Shown here piece by piece: positions 1 through 11,524 of a stretch of 64,000 nucleotides of DNA. Position 1 is the first letter of the stretch, and each line of letters opens with the position of its first letter. The notes below the pieces were generated by a model that worked only from the letters and a program-made list of their open reading frames with translations, had not been told where the DNA came from and did not search any database. The position numbers and the translations under genes are program-made. This DNA comes from Oxytricha trifallax (taxonomy: Eukaryota > Ciliophora > Spirotrichea > Sporadotrichida > Oxytrichidae): contig ARYC01002512.1 of assembly GCA_000711775.1 (NCBI GenBank), positions 1-64,000 of the forward strand, read 5' to 3'.

Positions 1-143
1 ATCAAAAGAAAATTGAGACTTGCGATGCCTCTACCTAGCACGAACCTGAAATTTTTTAACTTTAGGTATCAGACTTTGAATAGAAATTCAGATGTTAAAT
101 AGAAATGCAGAGCTAAGAAATTTAATGCGAAGTTCCAATGAAA

Positions 144-1348
144 ATGGTTGAAGAGGAGGAAGAGAAAAAATAAATAAAAGCATTAAATTTTTGTGAGGAG
201 TGTGAGAAGAACTTCACTTATAAATCTGCTCTTAAGCGTCATATCTTAGAGCAGCATTATAACAAGCCCAAGCTCTATCTTAAGCATGATAAGATAGATG
301 GAAAATATTTCTGCCCTTACTGCAATAAATAATACAATCATTCAAGAGATCTAAAAGTTCATCTATAAAACCATCATGGCAATAAGTTTGAAGTAATAGA
401 TCCAGAGACTGGTGAGGTCTTCCTTAAAAAAGAAAGCCAAGAGACCCTTTAGAAACTTTGGAACAAAGAGCAAAGAAAGAAAATAAACTTATTAAAGCAG
501 TAGAAACCTCCCAGCATCAGAGATAGTAAAAATCACTCTTAAGATGCATGCACTTAAACTTACAATATTGAATATAATTGACCTTAAAGAGTGTAAAGAA
601 AGTTATCTTATCCTTGAGGATAAATTTAAGAAGAAAGTCATAACAGATAATAGTTCGCATACAAGATATATCCGTTCAACTACTTCAAATGCGATGACAA
701 GTATCAAATAGAATTCGGAAATGAATACCAAGCACTACAAAGTCAAGAGATAGATAGTGCAGATTTATAATAAAGCTCGATGCTATTCTGCTTGCTCAAG
801 AATGTAGCTTTTCGTCTTCCTCTATACTAAATGACATTAAGAGACTACATTTAAGATTAAAGGACACCAAAGTAGTTACCTCTTATTCTTACAAATGTTT
901 GCAAAGGCATTGAGGAGCTGCACACTCTTGGATATGTTCATAGAGATTTGAAGCCTGAGAATATAATGCTTGACTATTCACCTCTCAGAGTAGTAATAAT
1001 AGATTCCAATAGATCATAGAGAGTTGAAGCTTCAGGACTTGGCAACGTGTATGGGACTCCTGGATACTTTCCAGAAAGAGAGGACTGGAGAGATGGTGAT
1101 ATTAAGTGATATATGGGCTCTAGCAGCAATTATTTGTGAATGCGATATGGAAAGAATTAGATTCAAAACAGAGAATACAGCAATATCTAGACTAGAATAA
1201 GATAAAAGGTAAAATGAAAGAAATGGCTGAGTAGATAATTATTAAGCCTAATCACAGAACTGACCATACAATAGACTAAATTGTAAGTTGGATAGGAGAA
1301 ATAAAGTTTAGAAAGCTGCCTCATGATACCAAAGTACTGTTTGAGTGA
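144..1348 (+). pseudogene. TBE zinc-finger/protein-kinase ORF (the '57-kDa' type), frame-broken
   Basis: Two C2H2-like fingers come first (CEECEKNF..H....H near 193-262 and CPYCNKQY..H....HH near 310-375). A kinase-like domain follows: YVHRDLKPENIM near 933-970, then VVIIDSN in place of DFG, and YGTPGYFPEREDW near 1050-1085. Gln is encoded by TAA/TAG throughout. The frame breaks at a TGA near 580 and again at a TGA near 1108 (the text resumes as IWALAAIICE in another frame), so this copy cannot make a full product. The order fingers-then-kinase matches the 57-kDa protein described for Oxytricha TBEs; its role is unknown, though TBE proteins have been linked to genome rearrangement. ATG144 is the first in-frame start after an upstream TGA; the original start may differ. 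Confidence 0.82.
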
Positions 1349-1388
1349 AAAATAAAAATAAAATACATGCATTACACACTAATTAACA

Positions 1389-1508
1389 TTACATTAAAAC
1401 CCTAAACCCCACATAAACCCTATTAAAACCCTAATAAAGCATGCGTTAATAGTCTACTTTCATCAATCAAAAACTCAATCAAACAACTTCAGGGGTTTTG
1501 GGGTTTTG
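1389..1508. repeat. Terminal inverted repeat of the TBE
   Basis: C4A3/CCCTAA-like interior followed by the outermost G4T4 repeats. The same sequence in inverted orientation bounds 52886-56954. Confidence 0.88.
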
Positions 1509-1511
1509 ATT

Positions 1512-4419
1512 CTTACCGTTATTATAGTGACTATTATGTTACAATGTTTACTCTCTGAAATACCCGTTATTACCCGATCCTATTGTATTTTCAAAGCCCT
1601 CTGGTGTATCTGATTAAGCAGTTAAGATTTTCTTTCCGTTTTTTTCTCTCATATGAGGGAATGGACTGTTCGTTCTAGGCCTGCTGTAATTAAAGATCCC
1701 ACCCCTTGAAAGGACTTAATTTCTATGATGCTTCTCTGAAGATTTTACCTGCATTTTAGTTCGCTTCATTATACTACTATTCAAGTTGTTAAGCTAGTAA
1801 AAACGAACAAAATTATATTAAATAGTTTTATATAAAAGATAAATAATCATTAATTTTAAAGCATATCATAATCGAAGCTTCCAGGAGCATGATCTGCATA
1901 GAATAATTTATTTTATTGAATTTCAATAGATATATATAAATATACCCTATTTAAGTGTTTAGAGATAATCTGCATTTGAGAGATTTGTAAACTGTGATTG
2001 TTAGTTTATGTTATAGTTTTATTAATTTCGTGAGTAAGATTATGGCCCTCCATATAAGTTATTAGAGATAGTTTAATTATTGTTTGTATAGCTTTAAAAT
2101 ATTAAATTTAAATTTAATTTAAATTATGCTGTGTTCTAATGAGGCATTTCTATGAATACCCCCTTGTGCATTTTATTAGTGCTAATTTTGATACTTTTGC
2201 TATAAATTTTACTGATTTTAAATGATGCTTTTTTATTGTTAACCATTAAATAAAAATAAAATTTTTTTTTTAAATTATAATTTCTTGATATTTTTACATT
2301 ACTTACAAAAAATTAACATAAGTAAAATTTAATGATATCAATTAAATATTTCAAAATCTAAAGCAAAACATGCTTTATAGTGTATTAAAATACTTAAATA
2401 TACATTACTAGGCTAAAATATATTCTTTATACTTATGCTATTGGCCGTATAAGAGTGGACTGCTAATTATAAAATAAAAACTAAGTGAAATTAGAGTGAA
2501 CTCTAACAAAAAGCTAAATAAGCTATTTATATTTATCATAAAAATTAATTTTATTATCTAGATAATTACTTTAGTTTGTCAATATCTTTTTATCATGGGC
2601 TTAAATAATACTATTTATTATAGCTAATACTGATTAAATAGCAAAAAAGTATTTTAAAACTCTTTAATGAATTATCACTATTATTCAAAAAAAGAAACTT
2701 GTTTTTAACTTCTAAAAGCTAAAATGTTTTTCAATTTTTTTTACGAAGTTTATCCTTGATTTAAATTATGAAAAGATTGAGCATTAAATTTTGTAATTTT
2801 TATGAAAATTTAAATATATTGAATATCTTAATTTAAAGTTTAATGCCTAATTTTATTAACTGATCGATGTTGGAAAAACTTAATCACTAAAAGCCTTTGC
2901 TTACATTATTATTTACAGTCAATATAAATGCTTAATTAAATTATCTTATCAAAAACTAAAATGGTTAATATGATAATTTTAATGATTGATATAATGATCA
3001 GCATGGCCTGCTATATTGTTACTGCCTTGAGCATTTATATTCTATTGAATATCGCTTAACATCTCTATTTTGGAGCGATCATTGTACTGCATATTTCAAT
3101 TATAATTAATTAGCATTAGGTTGATAAATAAACACAATATTATAAAAGCATGCTGTTATTGTTGAGATTCCTGCTGTTAGTGATAATAAATTGTTGATTC
3201 TATAAATTGTTACTTTACACATTTTAATTGTTGCTCCCGATTCCCTGAATTTATGAGATATTTAAAATTAGAATCAAAATTAGTCGGTAAATAATTATGA
3301 TCATTAAACAAAATGAATTGTTTATATCAAATATAATAAACACTTTTATTTATCTTGACTTTATAAATAATTATTACAATTTAGATACTTTTATTGCTTA
3401 ATATTTTTTTAAATATTTTTGTTTTGGATAAGAATAATAAGAAACTTTTAATTTTTAATATCAATTTATAATTAAAGTAGTTCAGTTTTCTTGAATAATT
3501 TAGCATATAAATTTTTAAGAATTATTAAATAATATTTAAGATTATAATTATTGATATAGATATTGTTATTATTTATATTCGTAAATCCTGACACAGAAGA
3601 CTATCCATTTATTATAGGATTGTGTGAGTTTATGATATTAAAGCTATAAGAATATATAAAAAACAAAAATTATATTCAAAAATTATATAGATTGCCTATT
3701 AATTCAATAAATATAGCTATTATTTTATCTTGGCTTTCTAAGTGGTAGTCCATGACCAAAGTGACTTTGTGCTATTCCATGAGTGGATAAGTCAGTTGGG
3801 TTGAAATGCTGTTAATTATTTGACATCATCAATGAAGTGTTGTGAATTTGATGCAGTTGCTAATTCTACGATTAAATTTTCATTAATCTTCTTAAAATAA
3901 ATATTTGTAAAATTTAGAAATTTTAATTGTCCCAATTCCTAAATTACTTTTTTATTCTCAAATAGAATTTTAAAATAATTTAATTCAATTGACAAAATAA
4001 GAAATTCATCGATTAAATAAAATTATTAAAATATATTCCTAATATATTAGAGATTTATTTTAAATAATTCAAAAAAGAATTAATATAAATCCCTAAATCC
4101 CAAAATGAATTAATTAATCTGCTAATATCAATATAATTACATAATCTTACAAGTATTACTTTTAATCCTTTATTTATAAATTTTATTTTGTTTATCAAAT
4201 GTTCATTTATTTATATACTCTAAAATTGTGCTTATATCTAAACAGAATAGATGGTTGAATTTATATTTGATAGAGTATTTAATGCAATATTTAAAGCCGG
4301 AATTAAAATTTGATTTAACATTTTAAAATATTACATTTCAAACAAATTTACAATTACCTATTAAAATGAGAAAACAACTAGATTATTCAAAATAAAATTA
4401 ATTTTAGCTTTTTAAGAAA
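1512..4419. other. AT-rich germline-limited or intergenic DNA, no gene recognised
   Basis: About 2.9 kb of very AT-rich sequence with no coding pattern under the TGA-only-stop code and no long repeats seen. A slightly more GC-rich patch at about 1550-1780 can be read as short open stretches in two frames, but neither is convincing. Confidence 0.6.
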
Positions 4420-5161
4420 ATGAATTTCAATAAATTTAAAACTAGTTTATACATCACGCAGATTTTAGAGCAACAATTGGACTTTCTAAAAGGGCAAACT
4501 GTCTATGCAAAAGCTTAAGGACAAGGCAACCATTGACGCAAAGATAGATCAAATTAATTTGGTTTTCCCTGATCAGTTTGGCAGACTAACAGGGCTCAAG
4601 TTGAATTAAATATCGATATCGCTGCTATTTTTTATTTAATAAATTGATTAGAGTAGTTAATTTTGAATGCAGAGTATTTCATTGAGACTATAGAGAATAG
4701 TAAGAGAGACAATTGCACTCCTTTCTTTGAGTACAAATACAATCCATTCAGATTTGACGTTCTTGGAAAGCCAATTGATTTCAAGGACACCGTCTAAATG
4801 CCAAAAAGTATAAGGTTGACACCTGACCTTGATACAATGAGGGAGCAACCATGGCTTTAAAAGTAAGCTGTTGTTATGGCAAATGTACATCAACCTGATT
4901 ATTGAAAATTAATATCAAGTAAATAATTGTAACAGAATCTTTTACCCATTTATGATTCAGATGAAATCATCAGATATGCCCCTAGAAACATGTTGAAGCA
5001 AGTTCTCGAATAAAGACAGTAAGATATATTTGACGAATGCTAAAATGATCAAACTCAACCAGATTAAGAAGTAGTTGTAGCCCAATAAAAGCTTGACAAA
5101 ATCAAGACCTAGATCTTGTTCTCATTTGTTTTACACAAATATGGGAAGGATGATAAGGAAT
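4420..5161 (+). pseudogene. Unrecognised gene remnant, 5' part
   Basis: ATG at 4420 opens MNFNKFKTSLYITQILEQQL. Several protein-like stretches then follow in shifting frames: VFPDQFGRLTGLKLN (about 4560-4600), NPFRFDVLGKPIDFKDTVQM (about 4750-4800), LTPDLDTMREQPWLQKQA (about 4815-4870) and PIYDSDEIIRYAPRNMLKQV (about 4945-5005), with TAA/TAG as Gln. Frame changes and TGAs between them mean unremoved IESs, introns or decay. I do not recognise the family. The text runs up to the left arm of the hairpin element at 5162 and seems to resume after it. Confidence 0.5.
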
Positions 5162-5580
5162 ATTGTAATAATACATTTGAATTTGGAATATTAAATAAAA
5201 GTTAAATTATTTATTATTAAATTTGTGGCATTTAACTTTCTGGAAACCTAAACAATATGGTACTTGTTCGATAGAGAATTCAAAATTGGCTGGACTTTAT
5301 TATAGGCGGTACCCCTCTATCGGATCCTTGAAGCGAGGTAACGCAACTTTAATTTTGGGTGATTTGTTTAGTTGAATTTGATGCCAAAATTAAAGTTGCG
5401 TTACCTCGCTTCAAGGATCCGATAGAGGGGTACCGCCTATAGTAAAGTCCAGCCAATTTTGAATTCTCTATCGAACAAGTACCATATTGTCAAGGTTTCC
5501 AGAATGTTAAATGCCACGAATTTAATAATAAACAATTTAATTTTTATTTAATTTTCCAAATTCAAATGCATTCCTACAAT
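5162..5580. repeat. Hairpin (foldback) element with about 197-bp arms
   Basis: Left arm 5162-5358 and right arm 5384-5580 are near-perfect reverse complements (for example GGTACCCCTCTATCGGATCC on the left and its complement on the right) around a 25-bp loop. No protein is encoded. The inner halves are nearly identical and the outer, AT-rich halves slightly diverged. It sits inside the 4420-6457 gene remnant, so it looks like a MITE-type insertion; no clear target duplication was found. Confidence 0.88.
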
Positions 5581-5587
5581 AGCATCA

Positions 5588-6457
5588 TAACTCAAATAAA
5601 GGCATGCTCACACTCGAACAAGGATGGGGAGACATTCTTGAAGAATGCAGGAAACACTTGAGAGACATCGGAATTCCTATTCAATCTAATGATTAAACTC
5701 AAGTCAACAATTAGTTCAGATTCCATCTTAGAGAAGTAGATGGTGATCTAAAATAGCAAATTTATAATAGCTTAATTGTTTAAAAAGCTTTTCTTTATCA
5801 AAATAAGTTTACTAGGATAGTGCGATATGTTCCACACTGCAAAACATGCGATGAAATACATTGGTTATCAAAATCAGTATGACATCTCAACTTTGCCAAT
5901 CGATTCAAGCAATAATTCAAATGATTTAATTTTGAATATTAAAGGTCGCAATCTACATCCTTCAGAATTCCAAAATGTACTGTTTTTCGCTCCAAATGTC
6001 AACTCTGTTCAATTTTTAAATAGAAAGTTATGATTATATCAACAATGCGTTTTTTTGATTCGCAGATTGAGAATGAGAAAAAATGGAGATATCTTTAAAT
6101 AAAAGGGAGAGTAGTCTTATGAAGTAGCCATTACAGCCCCAGACTCTAATTTATATCTCGCTATTTCCTCACTCCTATAGACTAAGGCCTAAACTGATAA
6201 AGAGTTAGTTATGCCTAGGAACTACTAAGAAGCCGTTACCTTGTTTGATTAATATTGTATAAAATATAAAATGCTTCCTTATTTGCGTTTAGTAATCAAC
6301 CAAAATAATTTTTAAGAAATTTAAGCTAATTTTACTTTTATAATATAAGGACTAGATGGACGAGCAGGTATATAAATACTACAAAGCTCTGTTTGAACAC
6401 GAACTAAAGGAACTAGACGAAAACTTCAATAAATGGGAAGTCAATAGAATCTACTGA
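5588..6457 (+). pseudogene. Unrecognised gene remnant, 3' part
   Basis: Continuation of the 4420 remnant after the hairpin. Readable pieces include MLTLEQGWGDILEECRKHL (from about 5609), a CxxC-containing piece RYVPHCKTCDEIHWL (about 5820-5865), then in another frame YDISTLPIDSSNNSNDLIL, then EVAITAPDSNLYLAISSLL (about 6120-6180), and finally KYYKALFEHELKELDENF before a TGA at 6455. The CxxC-to-YDIS step needs a one-base shift near 5870 without an obvious pointer, so decay is likelier than an IES there. Function unknown; the CxxC could bind zinc but no second pair is evident. Confidence 0.48.
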
Positions 6458-6842
6458 GGCTATTCACTAGTCTGAGAAAGAGAGTTCCTTGCAAACTAGG
6501 GTATTTAATGAGTATTGAGTTATTGTATAAATATCACGAAGTCATAGAAAACTATTCCATATAAAAAGGTCTTATTAAAACTTTGGAATGCTTTTATTAT
6601 CAGCATTAGTCCCTATTAAAAGATAACTTTCACTTAATTTGTAATTCTTAAAAATTAATTCCAAAATTTATATATTTGAATTCTCGTGGTGTATATTTGT
6701 GAAATTGGAAGTAGAATAGGAATTTAAATAGATAATTGTGGAAATATTTATCAAGGAGTGGATCCAAGTAATTTAAATACAATACCGTCTTTTAAATAAT
6801 AAAATTATATTAACTATTAGAATATTACCTCTTAAAACAAGT

Positions 6843-7345
6843 ATGAGAAAAATCTTCATCTCTGTAGCCACTCTTATGGCTCTTACCTTTGTCCAAGCTT
6901 AAGAATCCCAAGCAGCTCCCTTCAAGCTAGAGCAATAAAAGAAATGCAAGGCTGACCCTGAATGCAAGCCAAAGAAGTGCTTGAGAGGAATCTGTGCCAA
7001 CCCAACTTTCGCTGATCTTTTCGCTGAGGAATAACTCGCCACTCTAGAATCAGAGAGAATCTCACTTGAGGCTCCATTCAAACTTGAACAATAAAAGAAA
7101 TGCAAGGCTGATCCCGAGTGCAAACCCAAGAAGTGTTTGAGAGGCATTTGTGCTAACCCAACCTTTGTCGATCTCTTCAATGAAGTCGTTGGTGAAGTTG
7201 AGGAAGTTGAGAACATCTCATTAAAGGAGAGCATTTTCAAGCTTGAGCAACAAAAGAAATGCAAAGCTGACACTGATTGCAAGCCAAAGAAATGCATTAG
7301 AGGAATCTGCTGCAATCCAACTTTCATGAGTGAGGTTGATACACA
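6843..7345 (+). CDS. Secreted Cys-rich triple-repeat protein, first coding segment (MDS)
   Basis: ATG6843 begins MRKIFISVATLMALTFVQA, a typical signal peptide. Three tandem repeats follow of the form FKLEQQKKCKAD.ECKPKKC.RGIC.NPTF (about 6925-7011, 7077-7170, 7236-7325), each with four to five Cys, separated by short acidic linkers. The segment ends at TGAGGTTGATACACA (7331-7345), which recurs exactly at 12214-12228 and with one mismatch at 10838-10852, where a Cys-rich reading frame resumes in the same phase. This 15-mer is therefore a candidate MDS pointer, and the mature gene probably continues there. If no rearrangement occurred, the frame would run into AT-rich sequence until a TGA near 7738. 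Likely an extracellular disulfide-rich protein; function unknown. Confidence 0.75.
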
Positions 7346-7683
7346 TTTTACAAAATCTATAAATCAAGATTCACTCTAAATTTTGAAAGATTTGGGGATA
7401 TTCAATGAATAAAATAAAATACAAAAATTTAAAGAAACTGATTTAGAATCTAATAAATAGTTTACTATTCTTGTTTACTAAATTATAAAAGCTTATTCCA
7501 ATAATAATAATATTGGATTAATAAAGTGGAAATCTATAAAACCTTTTTAAAAATTAAAAATATTCGTGTCAGTTTACCTTTAATAGAATGGGATTATTTA
7601 TCACAAATATCTCATAGAAAATATAATAATTAAATTTAATTTTGTTTATATTTATTTTAGCAATATAATATAATTCTTAAAAA

Positions 7684-10515
7684 ATGAAGAGAATCCTTTT
7701 TACTACTTTAACTTTTGCAGCTGCTGTTTTAGCAGATGATATTCCTTGCAAGTTTAATTAAATAAAGTAACTTATTAATTTTTAAAGTGCGATTCTGATT
7801 GCAATTCAAAAGCCCTTGTTTGCTTCTAGTAAATTTGCAAACCCCTCCCACCAAGTATCTTCAAAACAGCTTTCAAAAATCACGAAAGAGTTATATTATA
7901 TAATGTATAAGTTATTCGATAAATTTGAAGCAATTTAAATATCATAAAAGTTGAAGGATGGTCTTGTTTTGGTGGAGGATCACAAAAATTTAAATTTGGT
8001 GGGGATTTTTCCTGGTCTCTATATGAAATATGTACCAAAGGGGACGGGAAATTTCTTGTCCCACGAAGGTAGTTTCTTCCTCCTACAGACGTTTCCTCCC
8101 CTTAAATAAAATTTAATAAATTTTTATAAATTTTTTAAGATCTTTATCGTCATTATGTTTTAATAATTCATTTTGATCATGATGAAAATTTCAAATAATT
8201 TATCAAAGTTAATATAATACTTTTTAAAGCAATTTTTTAAAAAAATAAATATGTAAAAAATGGTAATTAGAGAGATAAAATGAAAGAGATGAAGTATAGC
8301 TATTTTTGCAATTAGCATCGTTTTTGTAAAATTTAAAGTAGAAATACTTTTTAAAATTCTCTCAATCTGAAGCATCGTCGCTCGCAATTTCAGCTATAAA
8401 TACATCGTACTTCAATATACACATTACTTCAGGTTTGATTTGCTCATTCAAATATCGTATAGTGAAGGAATATAAATGCGATAGCAGTCAAACTCTCAGA
8501 AAGCAGCAATATATAATTACTTAAGCCACTAAGAAGGAATAAGGGGAGTTGATTTTGTCCAAAGAATTTAGTTTAGATATTCATGATACTGAAAGTAAAA
8601 TTACTAATAAAACGCATTATCCAAAATAGTATCAATGATCGAGAAATATTTTTACTCAGGTGATCAACTTGCACTGGAGTGACAGTCAGTAGATTTTTCT
8701 TGGATTTTCCATTCTGAATACATTATAAAACTAATGTACCATTAAACTTAGGATGGTTTAACAAAATACTCCACTTAATGTAACTAGTTACTGCCCCTGA
8801 AAAACTTTCTAGCCTTAAGAATCCTTGTCTAAACTCTTTTGGCACCCATAGTGACCTTTTACGTCGACCATAGTGCCTTGTTTTTGCAGATATCATTTTA
8901 TTTCTCCATGAGAACATTTTAAATATTCTGATTCTGGCTACTTTATTCCTTCTGCAAAAGTTTATCTCAGGGATTTAAATACATCGGTTTTCCTGTTACT
9001 ATTTTGGTAAACGTGAATTTTTATTAACCTGGCTACAAAAATTCAAAAGAATTAATGCTAAATACTTTTGGGCAAAATTTCATCTTCTTGCTTCTTATTG
9101 ACTCGAGTACCCTTGCATCTTGTCTGTTGCCATCCAACACAGGCAATATCCAAACAGTGCGATAAAGTTGTGTACAAAGGTACCCTGAAGTTAGCCAGTT
9201 GAACTCCATCTTGCACAGTATTTCAGACCTCAATAACTCTGTTTTTAATGAGTAAGATAAATCCTATGGCTTGATTTATTGCTGTGATGAAGCTCTTCTT
9301 AGTTATTTAAATATGAACCTTGAAACTACAAATAAGTTTTTAATATAAGTTAAGGGTATATTTTCATGTTGGGGACGGGAATTTTGTACGGGGGAGGAGC
9401 TTCTCCTCAATTGTTTTAAAAAGTAATAATTAATAATTTTAATTTAAACTGTATAAATGAATTAAAATTGAGATTTAAAATGCTTTATTTTATAGGTTTA
9501 AAATGTGGAGGCAACCTAGTCTGCCACGATGATGGAAATTGCTATCTACCTGAATACACCTCAGAAACATCATAGCCTGTTACAACTAATTTATAGAGTT
9601 GAACTATTAAGATTAATTTTAATATTTATTTAATTGTTAAGGGTTGGGTCTGCACACCAGGCAAATTATCACTCAAAAAATAAAAAATGGAAACAGTTAT
9701 TGTTTTATATGTTTTTTATAGCAAAATGTTTGATTAAAAGAATAGAAAGATTTAAATAAGAAATTAATTTAAACACACAATCTATATTTTTTGAAAAATT
9801 TTTTTTATTAAATGTGGGCATCTTGTTTGTCATGATGATGGCATGTGCTATCCATACATGCAACAACCAGTTTAAAAAGATTACAAATAAATATTTAAAT
9901 TACTTTAATACATAGAAATATAAATAATATTTGAGTTCAAGGCCACATTTGTACTCAGGAAGAATCTAACCTAAAATAATTTTATCAATAACTTTCAACA
10001 TTAGTTTGTTTTCACAATAAATTAACTTATAAAATTATATATATAAATCATAAATCATATTAATTATATGTCTTTAGTAAATGTGGTCCAGATATGGAAT
10101 GCAGAAATGATGGCAGATGCTGGTTATCTGAATTGCCTACTACTGCTTTGTAAATTATACATATTATTTTTTTAAATATTTTAATTCTGCTAATAACGAG
10201 CATTCTCCAATCAAGGGAGTGATGTGTGGTAGCGATATCAACTGCGACTATAACTACAAATGTATGTCAGGAATTTTAAATTAAATTTATACTTCACTTA
10301 ATAATAGTCCAATAAAATAGATGAAGATTCATGAAATTAATCAGATTTAATTCAAGTAAAAATATAAACAGTTTGTTAAATAATAAATAAGGAACTTGCA
10401 TTTACTCCCCTCCTCCTCACTTCCAAACTGAACAGCTATTGAAGTGCGGTCAACCATCAGACTGCCCAGAATCATCAAAAATATATTATATTGTTGGTCT
10501 CGCTTGCAAATTATA
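7684..10515 (+). CDS. Secreted Cys-rich repeat protein built from many tiny MDSs
   Basis: ATG7684 starts a signal peptide (MKRILFTTLTFAAAVLA) followed by DDIPCKCDSDCNSKALVC. After excising IESs at short pointers, the frame continues through CGGNLVCHDDGNCYL (about 9504-9580), SWVCTPGKLSL, CGHLVCHDDGMCYPYM (about 9814-9865), GHICTQEESNL, CGPDMECRNDGRCWL, GVMCGSDINCDYNYKCMSG and GTCIYSPPPHFQTEQLLKCG, ending around GLACKL near 10515. Each unit has the pattern CG-x4-C-x5-C. Coding segments are only about 30-120 bp. The ends of every IES below restore the Cys pattern, which makes the gene model strong up to 10515; the true 3' end is uncertain. The nearest relatives in view are the blocks at 10838 and 12214. 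Function unknown; a disulfide-rich secreted or surface protein. Confidence 0.8.
7750..7784. other. IES, 35 bp, pointer AAGT
   Basis: AAGT at 7750-7753 and again at 7785-7788; excision joins PCK to CDSDC in frame. It lacks GT..AG intron borders in the right phase. Confidence 0.75.
7863..9500. other. Long IES of about 1.64 kb, probable pointer AAA
   Basis: Joining AAA at 7863 to AAA at 9501 continues PPSIFK directly into CGGNLVC in frame. The pointer is short and AT-rich, so exact ends are uncertain. The interior holds two GGGGACGGGAA direct repeats and two small minus-strand ORFs, described separately. Confidence 0.55.
7955..9420. mobile_element. Possible mobile-element remnant inside the 1.64-kb IES
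   Basis: GGGGACGGGAA occurs at about 8041 and again at about 9371, each next to GC-rich, GGGGAGGA-like sequence that stands out from the AT-rich surroundings. Between them, the minus strand has two consecutive open stretches, about 9240-8990 (MRSEILCKMEFNWLTSGYLC...) and 8917-8690 (MFSWRNKMISAKTRHYGRRK...), both using TAA/TAG as sense. I do not recognise either. The repeats could be ends of an element, but no target duplication was identified. Confidence 0.35.
9598..9642. other. IES, 45 bp, pointer GTTG
   Basis: GTTG at 9598-9601 and 9643-9646; excision gives TNLQSWVCTPG in frame. Confidence 0.72.
9678..9809. other. IES, about 132 bp, pointer AAAT
   Basis: AAAT at 9678-9681 and 9810-9813; excision joins KLSLK to CGHLVC. 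The A-run makes the exact left edge ambiguous by one codon. Confidence 0.62.
9869..9933. other. IES, 65 bp, pointer AGTT
   Basis: AGTT at 9869-9872 and 9934-9937; excision joins MQQPV to QGHICTQEE in frame. Confidence 0.72.
9974..10078. other. IES, 105 bp, pointer AAAT
   Basis: AAAT at 9974-9977 and 10079-10082; excision joins EESNLK to CGPDMEC in frame. Confidence 0.68.
10143..10186. other. IES, 44 bp, pointer CTGCT
   Basis: CTGCT at 10143-10147 and 10187-10191; excision gives LPTTANNEHSPIKGVMCG in frame. Confidence 0.8.
10270..10390. other. IES, 121 bp, pointer GGAA
   Basis: GGAA at 10270-10273 and 10391-10394; excision joins YKCMSG to TCIYSPPPH in frame, restoring the GxC step of the repeat. 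Confidence 0.75.
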
Positions 10516-10837
10516 GAATATAATTTTATACAATAAAAAAAAAATTCTAAGGAATTTATTATAAATTCTTTAATATATTAATCTTATGTATTTTAAATCT
10601 AGATCTAATGATATATATATTAGAACAATTTAAGAAGATACTCAATTTTTTATAAATATTAAAAAAATGTAATTAAAATAACAACTTTAATGTATATATA
10701 TAATTTTTAAAGGATTACTTGTACTTTTTTTAAAAAAATGTCTAAAATCATTTACAACTATAATTTCATATTTAAAATTAAATTATATTTAATTTTAAAT
10801 TCTTTAAATTTTAACTAATTTTTTTACTTTATTTTAT
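10516..10837. other. AT-rich spacer or IES, no gene seen
   Basis: About 320 bp of extreme AT content between two coding segments; probably IES sequence. Confidence 0.55.
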
Positions 10838-11120
10838 TGAGGTTGACACACATACAGAACAACCAGTCTAAGGTTTAATGTGCGCTAACGATGAAAACTG
10901 TGGAGATGGCTATGTCTGTGTCAGAGGAGCTTAAAATTACAATACAAATATTTAATTCTCAAAACTCTCAATATTTAATTAATTATTTATAAAAAAGCTT
11001 GCGCTTACGCTACCGTCTTTGGAGGTGAACAGCTCTTGAAGTGCGGTCAACCATCAAACTGCCCAAAAGCCCACAAATGCCACGAAGGTCTCTGCAGATC
11101 ACCACTTGGTTTCAGCTAAA
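10838..11120 (+). CDS. Cys-rich repeat coding segments, duplicate block A
   Basis: Starts at TGAGGTTGACACACA (one mismatch from the candidate pointer at 7331) and reads EVDTHTEQPVQGLMCANDEN, then CGDGYVCVRGA. After a 68-bp IES (pointer AGCTT) it continues CAYATVFGGEQLLKCGQPSN, CPKAHKCHEGLCRSPLGFS. The same order of segments and an IES of the same length and position recur at 12214-12500, so the two blocks are tandem germline duplicates. It is not decidable here whether this block belongs to the 7684 gene, to the 6843 gene, or is an orphan copy. Confidence 0.7.
10928..10995. other. IES, 68 bp, pointer AGCTT
   Basis: AGCTT at 10928-10932 and 10996-11000; excision gives VCVRGACAYATVF in frame. 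Confidence 0.82.
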
Positions 11121-11524
11121 ATTATTAATTAATAAACCAGAGAGAATAACAAATTATAATAGATTTTTTTATTAATTTTATTAATTAATTAGAGGTATAT
11201 ACATAAAATGATAATAAAATCAAAATAAAAAAGATATCGATATTTAATTGTTATGGAAATTGCTGAATATCATGTATTAGATAAATTAAAATTTAAAAAC
11301 TATAATAAATTCCATATTAATAAAATTATTGTAATTATAATTGAGAGAGAAATATGTAAAAATCCCATAATTGTTTTTCAATTATAATATTAATTATTCC
11401 ATTAAAGCCAAGACGATTCGTAAATGTTTATTAATATACTTATATTTGGTGCATATATAGTATATTTAATATAATAATCTATTAGCTTTTATGATAAATA
11501 TAATAAGTTAAAGTAATTATAATT
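11121..11524. other. AT-rich spacer, no gene seen
   Basis: About 400 bp of AT-rich sequence following block A with no coding pattern. Confidence 0.55.

Larger units (their letters stand above)
1..1508. mobile_element. TBE-type transposon, right-hand part (left end outside window)
   Basis: The right end is a run of GGGGTTTTGGGGTTTTG ending at 1508, followed by ATT, as in hypotrich telomere-bearing elements, which end in C4A4 repeats and duplicate an ANT target. About 120 bp of terminal sequence (1389-1508) recurs in inverted form at both ends of the complete element at 52886-56954, including the CCCTATTAAAACCCTAATAA stretch. Inside lies a decayed copy of the zinc-finger/kinase gene of these elements. 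TBEs are eliminated from the somatic genome during development. The left end is not in view, so the length is unknown. Confidence 0.9.

Noticed and set aside
1492..1508. G4T4 repeats as a real chromosome end (also at 52886, 56954, 59157, 60337)
   Set aside because: They are internal, occur in inverted pairs bounding elements with ANT duplications, and are continuous with unique sequence; they are TBE ends, not telomeres.
1550..1780. Possible coding patch after the first TBE
   Set aside because: Short open stretches in two frames, no conserved motif, no start or splice logic.
6899..7327. 142-codon minus-strand ORF
   Set aside because: Antisense of the triple-repeat Cys-rich gene; the plus strand has the signal peptide and Cys pattern.
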